Source of the DNA: Strigops habroptila
Taxonomy: Eukaryota; Chordata; Aves; Psittaciformes; Psittacidae
DNA: 64,000 bases
NCBI RefSeq assembly: GCF_004027225.2
Contig: NC_044288.2
Coordinates: 15,200,744-15,264,743 of the forward strand
Direction of reading: 5' to 3'
The notes below the pieces were generated by a model. That model did no database searches and had not been told where the DNA came from. It saw only the letters and a program-made list of their open reading frames with translations. This document shows, one piece after another, positions 49,171-62,426 of this stretch; the first letter of the stretch is position 1; each line of letters opens with the position of its first letter. The position numbers and the translations under genes were made by a program.

Positions 49171-49525
49171 GGCCCGGGGCGGTGCCGTTCGGCCCCTGCG
49201 CAGGGAAGAACCCCTAAAACGGCTGTAGGGGCTGCAGAGTGAGGACCCGGTGCAGAGATCAACGCCGCGGCCACACCTGGGAGCTACCTGCGCCTGCACG
49301 GAGAGGGCAGCCGTAGTAACGCCGCACTACGCGTGACTCCCGACGCGGGCGGAGCCGGCTCAGGCCCGCCCCGGACGCGGGCGGTGCTCCGCGGTCTGCT
49401 GTCCCCTCCCCGCGCGGTGCCGCCCGGATCCTGCTCAGCCTGTGCGGCCGCGGGGGCCCGCCGGGCGGCGCGGCAGTGGCCCCTAGCGGCGGCGGGCTGC
49501 CCCGGGCGGCTGCCCGCAGCCCGGC
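49171..49525 (+). promoter_or_regulatory. LSM11 CpG-island promoter and 5' UTR
   Basis: Base composition shifts sharply to CpG-rich here and stays so through LSM11 exon 1 to about 50130. No TATA box is seen. The start site cannot be fixed by eye. Confidence 0.6.
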
Positions 49526-49958
49526 ATGGAGGAGGACGAGGGTGCCGCGGGCGGCGCGGAGCAGCGGCACCCACCCCCCCGCCGCCGGCCCGGGACCGAG
49601 CGCTGCCCCAGCCCCAGCCGCCTGGACGTGAGCTCCAGCCGCTTCGACCCGCTGCTGGCGCTGTACTCGGCCAGCACGCCGCTGCCCTTCCCCGGCGCGC
49701 CCTGCTTCAACAACCTCGCCGAGTACGAGAGCTTCCAGCGCGGCCTGCTCCGCCCGCGGGGCCGCCGCTCCGCGCCCTCCCGCCGCGGCCCGCCCGCTTC
49801 CCGCTCCGCCCGCCGCGGCCCGCCCGCCGCCGACCCGGAGCGCATCCAGCGCCTCCGCAGCCTCATGGTCAACGCGGGCCACGAGCAGGAGGCGGCCGAG
49901 GGCGGTGGGACGGCCCGGCGCCGGCGGGCACCGCGCAACGTCCTCACCAGGATGCCCC
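49526..49958 (+). CDS. LSM11: LSM11 coding exon 1
   Basis: It encodes the GC-rich N-terminus through to NVLTRMP. Arg/Pro/Ala-rich stretches flank [16 protein letters not shown]. The donor is CCCC|GTGAGT. Confidence 0.94.
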
Positions 49959-52900
49959 GTGAGTACGGGCGGAGGGTGAGGGGTGCTGCGGTGGGGAAGG
50001 GCAGCGAGGGGCGGCTGCAGGCAGAGATGGAGGGCGAGGGCGCGGGCCTTTGCCGGGTGGTGGAAGACGAACGCTGTGGGAGCTGAGCCGGGGTCGAGGG
50101 ATGCGGCGGGGCCCGGGTGTGGCCGGAGGCGTGGAGCTGCGATGGAGTTTGGGGAGTTGGGAGGTTGGGTTTTGGAGGAAACGGTTGGGTGACGGGGGAT
50201 GTGGGTGATGGGGAAGGGGTAATGATGGAATTCGGGTGGGAAACGGTGCTTGTGTGGTAGGTGAAAGGCTGGGAAAATTGTGTGCGGACATGAGGAGCGG
50301 TGAAGTTCACCGAAGTGCTTACTCAGAGCTGACACTCTCTGTGGTGATGTGCTGCTCAGCTGTGTGGTTGATTAAGCCTCTTGATTTTAAGGAAAAAAGA
50401 GTGAGATACCGCTGGGCGTTTAAAAGTACAGTTTTTAAACCAGGACTCAGATTTGAGTCCGTGCAGCTTGTGGCTAAATCATAACCACAGCATGAGTCTG
50501 TAATGCTCTGCTATATATATCTTAGTTACTAACTGTATATCCTGGGGACATAAATACAGTGCTGGCATTTCTAGTACCATGATGGTAGAACAGTGGTGGG
50601 AGGCTGGAGGCAGCCGTGATGCTGATACAAGTTTCTTCCGTAAATCTGGGGGTGCAGTCAGGATGATAGCCCCTGCACATGGAGGGGTGCAACTTGTACA
50701 CCAACGTAAGAGTCAAATGGCATTGCTATCAAATGAGATGTAACTTTAGTGCACTTAATTAAACACAGTGCGTGGTTTTTTGGAATCCAAGTGTTTCTTC
50801 TGATCACCAGCATCACCTTAATGTTGTTTGTATAAAAAACCAAAGCCCAGACTGTTCAGTTCTGAGTGCCCAAAGCAGAACTTTGTCCTTGCTTAGATGC
50901 CAAAACATAATGTATTCATTGCTGTAGGCGCTGCATGATGCTAATGTCACATCAAGTTAGCATTCTGCATGAATACAGAGGTTCTGTTGGTGTAGGGTTT
51001 CCAGAAGAACTGACCTTAAATACTGATTTAAGATCTTAATATAAAGTATCTGGATGACTGTGATGGAATTGGGAAAAAAAACCCCAACTGTGAAAATCGA
51101 CTTCAGCGGTGGTGTAACAAATAAATGACATGCTTCCATTAAGAGCACGTATTTAATATCCACACATCTAGGGCTGGGTAGCGTGGACTTTGAAGCAGAC
51201 TGGCACAGCTGACATAAAAAGTGCTATTCAGCAGTCTGGAGAGTTTTAAGAATAATTTATAGTCAAAATTGTGTGCTTTCCCTGTAAGCAGGGGGTCTCT
51301 CTGCACTGCAGATGGGCCTACATTTGAAGCCTGAATTCTAAGGTGGTGGCTGCCTCTGAAAATAGCTGTGATGGGTGGTTTGCTGCATCCCTGTGCTCCC
51401 AGGTAGCTGTGATGTGTTCCCTAAATTCAGTGGATCAGAAGCGTAAAACAGAGCTAACATTTTGCCTGTCATGAGAGATGATTTCACATGCAGCCATAGA
51501 AGTAAGAAGGAAGCTACTTGAGCAGTGCCTGTGTTGGATCAGTTCAGGAGAAGCTATTTCTAATTACTTTGGGTCTACCAAAGGGGCAGAGAACTCATGT
51601 GTAGGCAGTTAATGCACAGCAGTTACAAAGGCCTTTGGTAGTGCTCTGAGTTATTTCAGCTGTTCTGATTTGCTTTGCTCTTGTTGCTTGGGTTTGGTTT
51701 TGTTTTTTAATCTTGCCTCTTAAAGTCTGCCCTGAGGACAGGGACTTGAACTTAACCAGAGTTTGGATCTTTATTTTCTCCCTTCTGGTGTACTTGCCCT
51801 CTGACTCACAGTACTTTTCAGCTATTCTTCAGAATCCTGATATTAAGCATGTGCCTATTTTATCCAAAGAGGGATTGGATTTTGAGTGCAAAACCAACTA
51901 GGTACATCTCTTCCGTGTGGATTGAAAAGCTATTAATACTGGTACATAACAGCATCAGCAGCCGCAGGCGACTCTAGCTGTGTGCAGTCTGGTCACCCCA
52001 GGCTTTGATGCTTGCAGAAGAGCAAAAATGAATTCCTTTCATTGTTGGTTTTATTGTTTAGCAAGAAGTGGATGGCAGATTGTTGAAAGGCTTTTGGTGC
52101 CCTTTTTGTCAGGTGAAGTTGAAGGTTTGCCCTGCTGAAGCCACAAGGAAAAGTGGGAAGAGTGTGTTTTGTCTAGGTTTGGTAGAGCTGTAGTGTTCTC
52201 CACCAGGCCTAATGGGGTGCTGACAATCAAAGGCATAGTTGGAAATACAGATGGTGCGTGGATTTTTATAAGAAGTTGTAGATAAAGTTCCTATATAAAG
52301 GGAACACTGGAATTTAAAATCTAAATCCGATATGATGCTGTAAATTCTCAGTGTTGGTTAGAAAAAAATACTGTTCTCTGATTAAAAGCATCAATCTGAT
52401 GTGGCGATGGTGTCACCTGTGGTTCCTGCAAATTCAGAACATCAGTTCCTCATCAGTTTGGCTGAAGGAAGCAGAGAGACTGGTGAAGAGAGCCCCATAA
52501 GCAGCGCTGGGAGGTACTGAGGCAGCTTATGCTCTGTCTGAAGGCAATTTTCTCCAGCTACCCAGCTGGAGAGGGCTGGCAAGACGACAATGGATCTCAA
52601 AAGATAAATGTCATTAGGTTAATTCAGAGGCAACTGCTTTAGCTTTCCCTGCTGTGGCTAAGAATTACCATGCAGGCAAACACCGCAGATCAGCTGTCAT
52701 ATAGCAGCACTTTACACTCGCAGGATGTATCTTCTAGTGTGCAAATCAAACCTTGGATGCATGGTCCCTAAAGGACAAGGCGAGAGATCATCTCTGACTC
52801 AGATATTTTATTAATATGAAGAACTGTGTGAGATTTCAGAGGAGTGTTTTCCCCTGACTCTCAGAAGGAATTGTACAGCAACCCTGGGGCTGTGTTTGCT

Positions 52901-55900
52901 TAAGCAAACGGGTAGCTGTAATTTAGCACTGGAATGGCTTTGCCATGGTGTAGGTGGAAGTTGTGAAGTAAATAATATCTACCCCTCTAGATAATTCACA
53001 CACACAAAGATTTTCTAGTGTGCAGGTAAGGCTTGCGTGTGCCAAGTGAGCTGTATGTTTTACTGAATCCCTTTGGGTTTGCCTTGAGTAAAAGCATTGT
53101 GCCTAAAAGAGACCCACAAGAAAGCTAGAGAGGGACTTCTTACAGGGCATGCAGGGACAGGACAAGGGGGAATTGCTTTAAACTGAAAGAGGGGAGATTC
53201 AGATTAGATATTGGGGGGGTGGGGGGAATCATGAGGGTGGTGAAATGTTGGCACAGGGTGCCCAGAGAAGCTGTGGCTGCCCCATCCCTGGCAGTGTTCA
53301 AGGCCAGGTTGGATGAGGCTTGGAGCAACCTGCTCTAGTGGAAGGTGTCCCTGCTTGTGGCAGGGGGTTGGAACTGGAGGAGCTTTAAGGTCCTTTCCAG
53401 CCCAAACCAGGCTGTGATTAGTGTTCTGTGGGTTAGTGTGGTTTCATTGGTGGCTGCTGCTTAGAGTAATTTGATGTCTTTGCCAAATGCTTGTACATCT
53501 TTGAAGCATGTTCTGCTGCCTGCTGAAAGTTGAACTGAAACAATGTGTTTTCATCAATTTAGATGGGTCCAATTTAGTTGAAGATCTTCGAGTCATTCAT
53601 TGTTTCGGAAATCTTACAAAGAAAAGGAACACATCTGATACAATACTTTATTAAGTAATTAAGCTGAGGTAGCCTTAACTAAGTATTTGTCCTTTCTTTG
53701 TAACTCACTCTGCCTCTCTGAATGTTCTGTTCCCTCTGAACCACTTTTATTTAAGATTAGCATTGCTTTGTATGTTTCTGAAATGTAGCAGAAAGATTTT
53801 CAGGTAAGGCTGTTTTGGCTGCAGGTTATGTAAAGCAAAACCTTCATATTTTCTAACGTCTTTGCTGTCCCCACTGTAAGAAGAGTTTTGGTGGTCTACT
53901 AATGACAACTGCAGTGCATTACAGTGCTCCAGGGCTTCTCTTTTCTTTTGCTGTGAAGACAAGTGTTATGCCAAGATCTGCTGTACTTCTACATATATAT
54001 TCCTACATATATTTTTAGATATATATATATGTGTATTTTGTTGAAAACCTGTGATGTTCTCTTTCTGGTTTAGTCCATGAAGGCAGCCCGCTGGGGGAAC
54101 TTCATCGCTGTGTCCGAGATGGTGTAAAAATCAATGTCCATGTCCGCACTTTCAAAGGGCTTCGGGGAGTCTGCACAGGGTTTTTGGTTGCATTTGACAA
54201 GTTCTGGAATATGGTAATTATTGTTCCGTGTAATTATTGTCTCTTTGATTTATAGCTGCTGTACTGAAACCTTGAAATGTGCAATAGGTTTAAGTAAACT
54301 ACATTTTGAGAGGATTAATGTATTGTGGTTCATAAAGCTAATTTGCTTTGGCGCAGAGTGCTGGGTGACAGATGAAAGTGGTGCTTGGTGTTGGATTGGT
54401 ACATCTGAGAGGTGCCTAGCCATCTTACAGAGGTTTTAGGTGAGAGAGGAGCTTTGAGAGTTCCCAACATCTTCAAAGGTTTTGTATAAGAACTCAGGAA
54501 GGTGGAATATGAGGAATATAAGAAGCTTCTGAAGCTTTCTCTGCAAAACCCAGTCTTCTTATAGTTGTAGCCATTTCTCTGTTTTCTTTCACTAACATGT
54601 CATTGGGATGTCAGTGACAAAAGCTTTTCCTTGTGTTCTACCTCATGAAGATTTTAAAGACAGTGATGGAAAAGCAGCTGTTAAATACTTGTGAACCTGG
54701 AGCTGTGAAAAGTTTGGAAATGGGGATTTTGCAGCCTCACAAAGCTTTTGCAAGTAGTGCAGGACAGATGCCAGGCTTTGCTGGTGCTTTTATACCTCAC
54801 TGCAACTTGGATGATAAAGAAACCAGCTTCAAAGCACAACTTGTTCCTAGGATGGATTTTCTCTCAGATAGAACATAATTTCATAACACTGTGACACAAA
54901 GCTGGGCCAAAGCTTCATGTTTGCTTTTATTTTTGACCTTTCTGTTTCTTTTATCTTCTTTTAGGCCCTGACAGATGTGGATGAGACATACAGGAAACCA
55001 GTGATGGGCAAAGCTTTCTATGCAGAGCCTCAGCTCACACTCACCCGGGTAGGTAGCCATCTCCAGTTTTCATTGGGTTTTTTTAGTATCTCCTTTTTCA
55101 AAGCAGTAAAAGGGGAGCATTGATTGGAAAACTTTATTTATATTTGAAATACTTTGCCTCTTTTATTACAGATGACTGACTGCAAAATGACTTGAATGGT
55201 TTTCAAATCAGAACAAAACAGTTTTCTGGCCTTTTTGAAAGTAATTTGGTCATAATTCAGTGTTAGAGAAGTTCCACTTTGGAGTTGCTAATGTCAGATC
55301 ACAGTTGCTGCCACTGCATAGTGCAATATGCTGACCTTCTATAAGCTCACTCTGTGGCTTTTGATTTGTTCAATGTGTTTTTATGCACCCATGATTGATC
55401 TGGTTCACATTTGTCCTATGCACAGTTGGCAGCGCCTAACTTGGATACTCATGTTCATGGAGCAACAGTTTTTTGTCTCCAGCCAACAAAACAGTACGTC
55501 TGTGTGGTCACTTGAACTTCTAGTCTAGGTACTGTGAAGCCCAAGATTTGGCACGTTGCTCCAAAGCAAGACACTCTCTAGGATCCAGCTGCACAGAAAG
55601 ATGTTTATGAAGTTGAGAACTGAAGAGATGATAGATGGAATTCTGAACAATGAAGGGGACAAAAAGATGTGTCAGGGCTGTGTCTGTGAATGGCATTGCT
55701 CTGGGCCTTTCGAACATCTGAGAAGTGTCACAAAACCCAACGGTTTCATTATGAGGAATTTGCTTTCAAACTTCTGCCATTTCAGTTTGTTTTCTGATAG
55801 ATCCCACCCTTTATTTTTTAAAGATTAGTTAAAAATAATCGAGTTGTCATTGTTCCTTCAGCCCGCTCTCACAGGGATTGGTTTTCCATCCTGTTGCTGG

Positions 55901-56978
55901 GAAAGGGACAGGCTAACCAGAATCTTCTTCATTTGTCTGTATTTCATAGAAGTTTGCCTGCTGCCAGAGTAAAAGCAGTTTCTTTTCCAGTTTTAGCACA
56001 TGTATCCTTAGATTAATGAGCTCATACAGTGCTCTGGATCTGCTGCTCTAGCTTTTATTATTTTTCTATTGTTTGTGGTCTGCTCACGTCCCAGAATACC
56101 CATACAGCATCATTTAGTTTGTTTTGGGGAACACGAAAGGTCCTTCATCTTTTCAGTATGCACTCTTTGCTGAATGAGGCCCCTTACCTTAGGGATTCAT
56201 GACACAAGAGTGGAAATCTCTGTAATCCTACCTGACAACATTACAAGAGTGTGGGGGAAAGTGAGTTAATGGGGCAGCTTGGTAGCTGTCTGTTGTTCTG
56301 GACCAGAGTTAAATGCAAACACATCAGTATTGCTTCCCAAATTAAATTCCTTGGTGCTCACATGAAGGCACTTGTGCATGCGGCAGATGCATTCACCTTA
56401 TGTCACTGTTGAACTTTGGCAAGAAAACATAGTCTTTATTGCTGGTAAAGATTCCTCCCTAATTATGTATTGTGAGCTCTGATTTGGGATTGTAGATGCA
56501 AATACCGCATAGAAATGCTGAACAAGCACCTCGTTTCATGAATGTGGTCACATACACAAATGTTCTTTTACAGCTGTTTAACAGACTCAAACTGCAGGAG
56601 TCCTCAGTAAAGAAGGGAGCTGACTCAAAGACTGTCTCAGAGGAGCTAGCCCTGACAAATGACTCTCAGACGCTGGGATCGAAAGCTGGATCAGGACGAG
56701 GGAGAGCAGAAGATGAGCGTGAGAGGCAGAAGCGCTTGGGCAGAGCTGGAGAGAAGAAGATGCCAGGTGACAGTTTGCATCTGGCTGCCAGAGGTGAAGC
56801 TGATGTGGGCAGCGGGACTGCCCGCACAGAGGGTGCCAGTGCTGGTGGTACCCGTACAAGAAGCCAGTCACGGAGAAAAAGGAGGCCCAAAGTGGATTAT
56901 CAGCAGGTGTTCACACGTCACATAAACCAGATCTTTATTCGAGGAGAGAATGTCCTGCTTGTCCATTTAGCACACTGA
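49526..56978 (+). CDS. LSM11: LSM11, U7 snRNP Sm-like protein, 4 exons, 353 aa
   Basis: LSM11 replaces SmD2 in the U7 snRNP core and helps recruit the factors that cleave histone pre-mRNA 3' ends in the nucleus. Four exons join to 354 codons with the stop (human about 360 aa). The N-terminus has [16 protein letters not shown] (33-48) and [12 protein letters not shown], the region known in mammals to bind FLASH. The first Sm motif is [20 protein letters not shown] then [20 protein letters not shown] (exons 2-3). The second is [20 protein letters not shown] near the C-terminus. They are separated by a long charged linker rich in Arg, Glu and Ser, as is usual for LSM11. The start [10 protein letters not shown] has G at -3 and G at +4. 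Confidence 0.97.
53108..53420 (+). mobile_element. CR1 LINE 3'-end copy in LSM11 intron 1
   Basis: GGACAGGACAAGGGGGAATT, GCCCAGAGAAGCTGTGGCTG and GGAAGGTGTCCCTGCTTGTG are CR1 3' sequence in forward orientation, ending near CCAAACCAGGCTGTGATTAG. A G-rich run (53211-53226) interrupts it. Confidence 0.9.
53988..54040. repeat. AT-rich simple repeat
   Basis: Runs of TACATATATATT and AGATATATATATATG lie close before the LSM11 exon 2 acceptor. Confidence 0.7.
54074..54213 (+). CDS. LSM11: LSM11 coding exon 2 (Sm1)
   Basis: It encodes [20 protein letters not shown] then [19 protein letters not shown]...FWNM. The acceptor is CTGGTTTAG and the donor ATG|GTAATT. Confidence 0.96.
54965..55048 (+). CDS. 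LSM11: LSM11 coding exon 3
   Basis: It encodes [20 protein letters not shown] then EPQLTLTR in 28 codons, phase 0. The acceptor is TCTTTTAG and the donor CGG|GTAGGT. Confidence 0.95.
55049..56573 (+). other. LSM11 intron 3 (1.5 kb)
   Basis: I see no exon or clear repeat here. Confidence 0.7.
56574..56978 (+). CDS. LSM11: LSM11 coding exon 4 (linker, Sm2, stop)
   Basis: It encodes [11 protein letters not shown], a charged linker, then [20 protein letters not shown] and [15 protein letters not shown] with stop at 56976-56978. The acceptor is TTCTTTTACAG. Confidence 0.96.
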   Translation: MFNRLKLQESSVKKGADSKTVSEELALTNDSQTLGSKAGSGRGRAEDERERQKRLGRAGEKKMPGDSLHLAARGEADVGSGTARTEGASAGGTRTRSQSRRKRRPKVDYQQVFTRHINQIFIRGENVLLVHLAH

Positions 56979-58554
56979 CTTGGCTGAGCCTTTGTCAGTG
57001 TATTTATTTGATAGCATGAATTGCCGCTGCAGCTCGCATCGCTATTTAGCGTTCTCATTAAGTATGATGGTACTGTGACTGGTTTCCCATTGCCATAACA
57101 AGGTAGGGGAAATAATTCTAACTGGAGCATCCTGAGCTTGATGCCAAAGTAGCCTCCTTAGGTCTCTGTTGGGGATCTCTGTTGCTGACAAGATCAGAAG
57201 TGCATTTGTTTCTGTGAGATGAGCACAGATCCTACTGCTCCTTAAAAAGAAGCTGAACAGGGAGGGTTGGAAGAGAATATTGGTGTACTCAGTGGTAGGA
57301 GCTAATTGTAGCCCACATTTAAGGAGCTTAAGGTTAGAACTCCACCTGAAATGAAACACAAATGCTATTTTGCATGTTCTGAGTAATCTCAAGAGAAGGT
57401 TGCTAATGAAACCGATAGTTTATCTGCTGCTGTTACGTGGATGTCCTCTTTTCCAGACATAATTCCGACAGTCATTTTGAAATAGTCTATGAAAAGGTGG
57501 AGTGATGTACTACTGATGGCTATTAGCTGCTGCTTCATAGTTAGCTCTCTAATGCCCTGTATAATTGAAAGTCTCTCAATTGAAAACTGCTCTTTTTCTC
57601 TGAATTATGGAAGGCCATTCATTTTACAATGTCAAAGCCCGTGCTTCTATTTGTAATGCTGTGCTTTAGCCCTGTGTCACCAGCAAGCAGCTAACGTAGC
57701 TGATCCACGGGCCTCCCTGTTTGGAGTTTATCTGTAAATGTTGTGGCTGCAGATGGCAAATTGTACTTTCATACTTCACCCATTTGCTACTTGGTGTAAT
57801 AGTGAAGTTTGCAAAGATGTCATTTTTCTTCTCAGATGTAAGTGTTTGTGCTGAGCACAACTGTACTGTATCTAAGCGCCTTTCAAGTTCCCTCTATTGA
57901 AACTAGAGGTGCTGTGTCTCCAGCAGTTCTCACGGAGCAGAAATCTTCATGGGTCTTTCCTATCCATGTGAATGATGTATCATCTAATTCCAGTTAAACT
58001 GAGCTTTGGAGGTGCGCTTACAAATGTTCTGAAGTATAAAAGTCAAAGTCAGCTTACCATATAACTGCTTTCCAAGAGAGCTACATGCAGAAGCTTGAGG
58101 GTAAAGGAAGCTGTTACATTATCTAGTCTGTTCCCTTGGTTGTGAAAGGACAGTAGATTTCATACTGCTACTCCAGATGCTACTCATCTCCACTGCCTTA
58201 CACTTTGTAGCAGCTCCTGTTTAAGATGAAGTTGGGAAGTTGCTTTATGGTAGGGCTTGTATTGCATATAGAGGTCATAAGTCTTCAAACTGGGCGATTA
58301 TACTCTCAGTGACGTGTATTTCTGTTGCTGTGAATGCAGCACGCTGCTTGCTTGTCATTAGGGGTATGTCTGGGGTTTGGGTGGATGACAGAAATCATTT
58401 AGCAGGAGTTCCTGGACACACAAAGCAGCTGGATGCCTCTGGGGGAGCCTGGGAGTTTTATGGCAACATTTCAGGTGACACGGGGCTTGGATGGCTGATC
58501 AGCTCAGCCACTGAGCTGCAAACCCAAGTTCAGCCTGGGACAGAAGTGCCTCAG

Positions 58555-58560
58555 AATAAA
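58555..58560 (+). terminator. Candidate LSM11 polyadenylation signal (proximal)
   Basis: AATAAA, about 1.6 kb past the LSM11 stop. Which signal is used cannot be told from sequence. Confidence 0.35.
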
Positions 58561-59724
58561 AAGTACTGTTGGCAGAACAGTTTCATCAAGGGGAGTAACG
58601 AAAGAATATCTAGTTTCTTACTATACATAACTTTATTGGTGTAATCCCTTCCTGCTATGAACTTGAGACTAGGCACTGAAAAGATTCTTCTCTTCAAGGT
58701 TCTTTTTTCCTCTCCTTTAGTGCTGTGCTTGTTTGCGTTCGTGTGGTCTGCAGTTCTCCCTACCCCCTTCTCTTATCAGTATTTTGTCTCTTCAGAATGT
58801 TCTAAACTCTGGTTTAGGAAGATTGTTCTTGTATTCACCCCCAGTTGTCCTTTCCAGGTTGGCTTTCTGTGTGGTTGCCAACTAATCAGAACCCTCACAA
58901 CTTATTAGAAATGTGAAGCTAGAACAAGGGGCTTGTTTCTGCTCCTGACTTCTTGGCAGCTTTTATTGCAAGTGAATGTTTGTCTTCATTATGTTTTTGG
59001 TTGTGGGTTGCTTTTTCCCCTCTGCTTTCCGACTGGTTTGTTTTTCTTTCAGTTGCTTGGGATGACTTATCTCTGCCTTTTCCATTCATGCCAAAGGCTA
59101 CTGGTTTTGACCTCTTTCCTTCATACTTGACCAAAGGGTGTCAGATCTCCACTCAGGCCTATGTAGCCTGACTTCTAACTGAATTCTTGCTTTTCTTTAC
59201 CTCATATTCTTAATCCTCTTGGTTTGCCCAGTTTATACCACCTTGCATTTCCTTTCATCACAGCTTTTTCTCTGAAACCTTGGAGGTGTTTGTTGCTTCA
59301 CACCTACAAGTTTCTCTTTTTACATTTTATGAAAAGTGCTGGTGCTTGAACTTTTGTTTGTGCCTTGATTTTTATACCATCACTGACATGTTCTTCCAAA
59401 ATCATCACCTCAGTCAACAAACTTAGTTAAGAACTATACAAAAGTTTGTCTACTTTTTTTGCTCTACCTCAGTATTAAACTATTCCTCCTCTGTTCTCGT
59501 TGTTGTCTCATCTGTTAAAATTCTCTCTTCCAGTTTAGATTTAATGGCTTATTTGGTGGTTCTTTGTTTCCTACTTCCTTATCCACCTCTCTTGTTATTT
59601 CCAAGCTGCTTCCTAAATACAGCCTCTTCTACAACTTCAGATCTTCCCAATGTCTTCCTTTTCCCTACTTTTTCTGACATTGTATCTTTTTAAAGTCCGT
59701 TATCAAAATGCTAGTTTATGAATT

Positions 59725-59784
59725 TTCTCTTTCAAGCATAATATTTGTGAGTTAGTCTCTTTCAAGCATCATCATTGTGACTAG
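59725..59784. repeat. 30-bp tandem duplication
   Basis: CTCTTTCAAGCAT recurs 30 bases apart, and the following bases are similar (ATATTTGTGA and CATCATTGTGA). Confidence 0.65.
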
Positions 59785-59847
59785 GGAAGTGATCCTGTAT
59801 GTGTGTGTCACTTGTGTGTTTAATACTTCAGCTGAAGTTGCTCTTTA

Positions 59848-59853
59848 AATAAA
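59848..59853 (+). terminator. Candidate LSM11 polyadenylation signal (distal)
   Basis: AATAAA, 2.9 kb past the stop, in an AT-rich setting. It is an alternative to the proximal one. Confidence 0.35.
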
Positions 59854-59953
59854 ATCGAATGTGATGTTGTGAAATGAAGTCTTCTACCTCACTGAAGCAT
59901 GCATGAAAGTCTGTGAAAAGAGAAATCAACCCTTGGAAACAAATGAGCTTTGG

Positions 59954-59973
59954 TTTTATTTATTTATTTATTG
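59954..59973. repeat. TTTA microsatellite
   Basis: About four consecutive TTTA units. Confidence 0.7.
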
Positions 59974-61339
59974 TTCCTGGTTATTTCTTTCCATGTTTTT
60001 TCTCTTCCAAACTCAGCATAAAATCCAGGTTCAAAAGCTGTCTGCTTCTAGCAATTCCTCTCTTGCTGCAGTGTCACAGAGATGGTGTGAGTGTACACAC
60101 CTGAAGTCATTGTGCTAAAGAATGGAGAGTAGGAGCACGGGGCTGTCTTAAGAGCGAGCTGTGTGGGAGTGAAAAAGCTTTGGGCCAAGTATAAAATCCT
60201 CAGGAAAGGATCTCCATACTGGTTGCGACCTGTCCAGTATTTTAGGATGTTGTTCAGCCTGGTCATACATGATGTCACAGATACATCTCATGGTGTCATC
60301 ATGTCTCTTTCCGTTGCCAACACAGTTCAGCAGAGAGCCAAGTCTCATGCATGCTTTAAGAGTTGTGATTTTACTTGTACAGTGATATAATTCTAGGGAC
60401 TGCAGATAGTGTGAAAGGGGTTTTCATGGAACCACAGCATAAACCCTTGCTGTGCCATGGGGTTGTAGGGAACAGATAGAGAAAATCAGGCTGAGAGCTG
60501 CTGTGTTACTCATGGTTATGGGTATCTTGGCTGGGATAATTTCTTGGGAAAACCTTTTGCACAGGTACTTCATTTTTACTGAACACTTCTTAAACAGGGC
60601 TGTGGCAGTAGAATAGGTGAGGCCAAAGGAGAAGGAGCTTGTAAAAGGTGTGGGTTTAGTTGTTTCTCTCAACTGACTTCTCCAGCTTATTAATTGCCTG
60701 GAAGTTGTTTGGGGGTTTTTCTGCTCTAGAGACAGGTATTTGGCACGTCCTCACCAGGTGATCACCAATCAGCAAGAACTGTTTTCCATCTGCTTCTTGT
60801 CCTTCAGTTTCTGGATTTGTTGTTTCTGACGCAGCTTTCCCTTCTGTATCATTTGGAAGCAGGGCAAGGTCTCTCAGCAGGAGTAGGCTTAACTGCACAC
60901 TGGGTTTTTTTTTCCCTCTATAATAAGAAATATTATACCCTGTCTAGTTTTGCATCCAGATAGCCTTTAGCTATTCTTGATTTTCACACTGTTCTCTGCA
61001 GACTTCTGGAATTATTTGTTCAGAAGAATTATTGATCTTGGGGTTTTTAGTAATTTTCTTTACTTACTTTCCTCCCCACAGTGCTAGGTTTGTCTGGATG
61101 CTGTTGCACTCACCCACTTGCATTTACAAATCGCTGTGGGTGAAGAAGTGTCCAGAAAAAAAGCAGCAGAGAAAAAAAAAATCTTATTTTTGTTGAATTT
61201 GACATCCTGCCCAACATGCTGTCCACACTTACTGTTTCTATTGCTTACCAGAACTGACCTGAGACTGGTGGAAACAATGATTTCATCCAGAACTTGAAAG
61301 AAAATGGAAAGGCAGCAGGGACAGCAAACTGAAAACACA

Positions 61340-61393
61340 TTAGCAGTATCCTTCTAGCTAAGGAGCTAGAAATCTAGCAAAGGAGGATAGAGT
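61340..61393. repeat. 54-bp direct repeat, copy 1
   Basis: TTAGCAGTATCCTTCTAGCT then AAGGAGCTAGAAATCTAG and AAAGGAGGATAGAGT. It is the same as 62427-62480 except for one base. The middle holds the inverted pair CTAGCT/AGCTAG. Confidence 0.9.
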
Positions 61394-62426
61394 TTCTGAA
61401 GATGTGTATCTCCAGGTAAATTTCTTGCCTTTGATTAAACAGGTTAGAATTATAATGACCAACTGCAAGCTCTGCAGCTGGATAAAGTTGGAAGGCACAG
61501 TGCTTCACCCTTTCAGAGGCAGTGCAGCAGCAGTAGCAGTGATGCAGTGATTCCTTCAGCCAGCCAAGCTCTTTCCTTAGAAGCTGTTGATTTCTATGCT
61601 AGTGTCTGCCTCAAAGCATAACTGCGAAATAGTGCAAATTAATAAATTAGTGTTTTAAATTAATGTTTTTTCTCCTGCCTGCATTGCAAAGTGTAAAAGA
61701 TAAATGCTGCATCTTCTGCAGCCCAGAACTCTTTCAGTTCATGTTTTTGCTTCTTGACATTGGCTTTAAAATTTGAAGTTTATACTAAAGCAATCCTATG
61801 ACAGTCTTTGCTGTAATGTTATGAAAGGCTAAGGCTTACTGGAGATGATACTAAAAAACCTAAGGTATTACAGAATTTATGGAATTCTTACTGTAATTAT
61901 GGTGTTGCAGACCAAGAATATCTATTATCAAGATGCACAAATGGAAATGAATGAAGCCACAACTGGAAGAAGAGATGATAAATACTTCCCTTCTTCTAGC
62001 GAAGGAAGATGATCCTTCATTAGAAGGAGTAATTACTTTTTTACTGAAGAAGTGATTTCAGAGCTAATTCTCCCGGTCTGTAGGTGTGATGGGAGGTGAA
62101 TTAAGCACGCACAAAGCCTGAGCTGAAAGATGCATGGCTCAATTGCAGACTTGAGTATCAACAGTCTGACTTTACAATGAGAGTTTCTAGAGAAGAAACA
62201 GTTTACAGCCCTAACATCTACAGCATTAGCTCCATGCAGAGCTTTCTTGTCGCTATTATCCTTGCCCATAAGAAGATACAGGGGTTTTTGGATTTATTCT
62301 TGTATTCTTGTGCTGCCTTCTACAGTCTTTTCCAAGGTGTACCTAGTCGAGAGATCTGACTAGATGGACAGAGGAAGAGAGGGGCGACCACTTGCAATAA
62401 GAACTCAAGGGGAGAGAACTATAATC

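Larger units (their letters stand above)
49959..54073 (+). other. LSM11 intron 1 (4.1 kb)
   Basis: It holds the end of the CpG island, a CR1 copy at 53108-53420 and an AT-rich patch at 53988-54040. I found no other exon. Confidence 0.75.

Noticed and set aside
49259-50335. A 358-codon minus-strand frame opposite LSM11 exon 1
   Set aside because: It is a GC-rich shadow of the coding strand, low in complexity, with no known domain.
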